Assembly: GCA_029777335.1 (NCBI GenBank)
Contig: JAKOSN010000244.1
Location: 1-45,709 of the forward strand
Reading direction: 5' to 3'
DNA: 45,709 bases
DNA from: Planctomycetota bacterium
Lineage (GTDB): Bacteria > Planctomycetota > Planctomycetia > Gemmatales > Gemmataceae
Both the position numbers and the translations under genes were made by a program. Below, in pieces: positions 45,200 to 45,709 of this stretch. How positions within the stretch are numbered: the first letter of the stretch is position 1; every line of letters begins with the position of its first letter. The notes under the pieces were generated by a model. It made no database searches, was not told where the DNA came from, and saw nothing but the letters and a program-made list of their open reading frames with translations.

Positions 45200-45709
45200 C
45201 CTCCCGCTTCATCGAGAGCCACCAGGAGACCTGGCCGGTCCGCTTGATGAGCGAGACGCTCGAGGTCTCCCCTTCCTGGCACCCACGCCACGCTGGTCGC
45301 GAGCGGCGAACCCTGCAGCGTCAACACCGTCGCCAGGCTTATGCGCGACAACGACATTTGGGTGAAATCGGCTCGACAATTCCGCAACACAACAGACTCC
45401 AACCACTCCCTCCCGGTGGCGTCCAACGTCCTGGATCGGCAGTTCGAGCTGGAAGGGCCGAACGAATCCTGGATGGCGGACATCACCTCCATTCCGACCC
45501 GCGAGGGCTGGCTGTACCTGGCCGTCGTGGAGGATCTGTACTCGCGAAGGGTGGTGAGCTGGTCGATGGCAGACACCATGACAAGCCGGCTGGTGGTCGC
45601 TGCCCTGGAGATGGCGGTGCAACCAGTACGCCAGTGAGCACTACCAACTGCTCCTTGGTAAGCACGGGATCACCTGCAGCATGAGCGGGGTGGGCCAGTG
45701 CTGGGACAA
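45200..45709 (+). pseudogene. IS3-family transposase OrfB, frameshifted with internal deletions
   Basis: Pieces of the OrfB integrase domain follow one another in different frames. First comes the usual beginning (TSRFIESHQETWPVRLMSET, LEVSPS). The Tyr/Arg-rich middle is missing. Next is HATLVASGEPCSVNTVARLM with NESWMADITSIPTREGWLYL, carrying the first Asp of the DDE triad in ADIT, and VVEDLYSRRVVSWSMADTMT up to a stop at 45637. Then, in another frame, QYASEHYQLLLGKHGITCSM ends in GQCWD. The usual HHSDRGSQYAS block, which holds the second catalytic Asp, is reduced to QYAS. The protein cannot be active. It continues past the window edge. Confidence 0.8.

Larger units (their letters stand above)
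44838..45709 (+). mobile_element. IS3-family element, decayed and cut by window edge
   Basis: The left end is placed at TGTGGACCTCCCC just after the stop of the WD40 gene. orfA is intact in frame, while orfB carries at least two deletions and frame changes. The right end lies outside the window, so neither a terminal repeat pair nor a target duplication can be checked. Confidence 0.7.

Overview
The window looks like a chromosome segment of a planctomycete, most likely of the Gemmata group. The pointers are a PSD1-type cytochrome c/DUF1549/DUF1553 gene paired with a DUF1501 gene, two ECF sigma factor plus giant Ser/Thr kinase modules (one kinase with TPR repeats, one with WD40 repeats), an exported beta-propeller protein carrying a planctomycete-type LExLEDRxxPS N-terminal motif, and high GC. 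This is inferred from gene families only; no rRNA is present.

Left part (1-24.4 kb), mostly ordinary chromosome. A partial conserved gene runs off the left edge. It is followed by a polyprenyl-phosphate sugar transferase for exopolysaccharide (797-2188), then a metal-efflux cluster of a His-rich exported protein, a CusB/CzcB-like adaptor and a CusA/CzcA-like RND pump (2320-7541). Next come moeA, lnt, an alpha/beta hydrolase, a 27-codon membrane microprotein and an exported protein (probably a lipoprotein), the last three chained by ATGA overlaps (7665-12520). On the minus strand 12.6-17.9 kb holds PSD1, DUF1501 and an exported protein in one apparent operon. The plus strand then has murB, an FtsQ-like gene and a DUF167 gene, all overlapping by 4 nt. 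hemE and menG/ubiE (minus), an M24 peptidase, an esterase and a 46-residue lipoprotein follow, and tRNA-Ser(GGA) sits at 24.56 kb.

Middle (24.6-36.5 kb), accessory and partly decayed. A broken small gene lies beside the tRNA. An ECF sigma factor, a TPR Ser/Thr kinase and a 963-residue exported propeller protein follow on the minus strand. Then comes a graveyard: a kinase gene that has lost its middle, a 401-bp internally deleted IS630-type element with perfect 19-bp terminal inverted repeats, a DUF1553 fragment ending exactly at that element, an intact exported hydrolase, the tail of a PVC-type heme-binding protein, and a fragment resembling a CRISPR-associated CARF domain.

Right part (36.5-45.7 kb). 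A second ECF sigma factor is followed by a 1593-residue protein with a zinc-finger anti-sigma-like motif, a kinase domain, a membrane helix, WD40 repeats and an inserted PDZ-like segment. Two divergent genes face it: an unrecognised single-pass membrane protein and an exported WD40 protein. This cluster is the best candidate for an undescribed signalling system. The window ends in a decayed IS3-family element whose orfA appears to start at CTG, with a ribosome binding site inside a possible hairpin.
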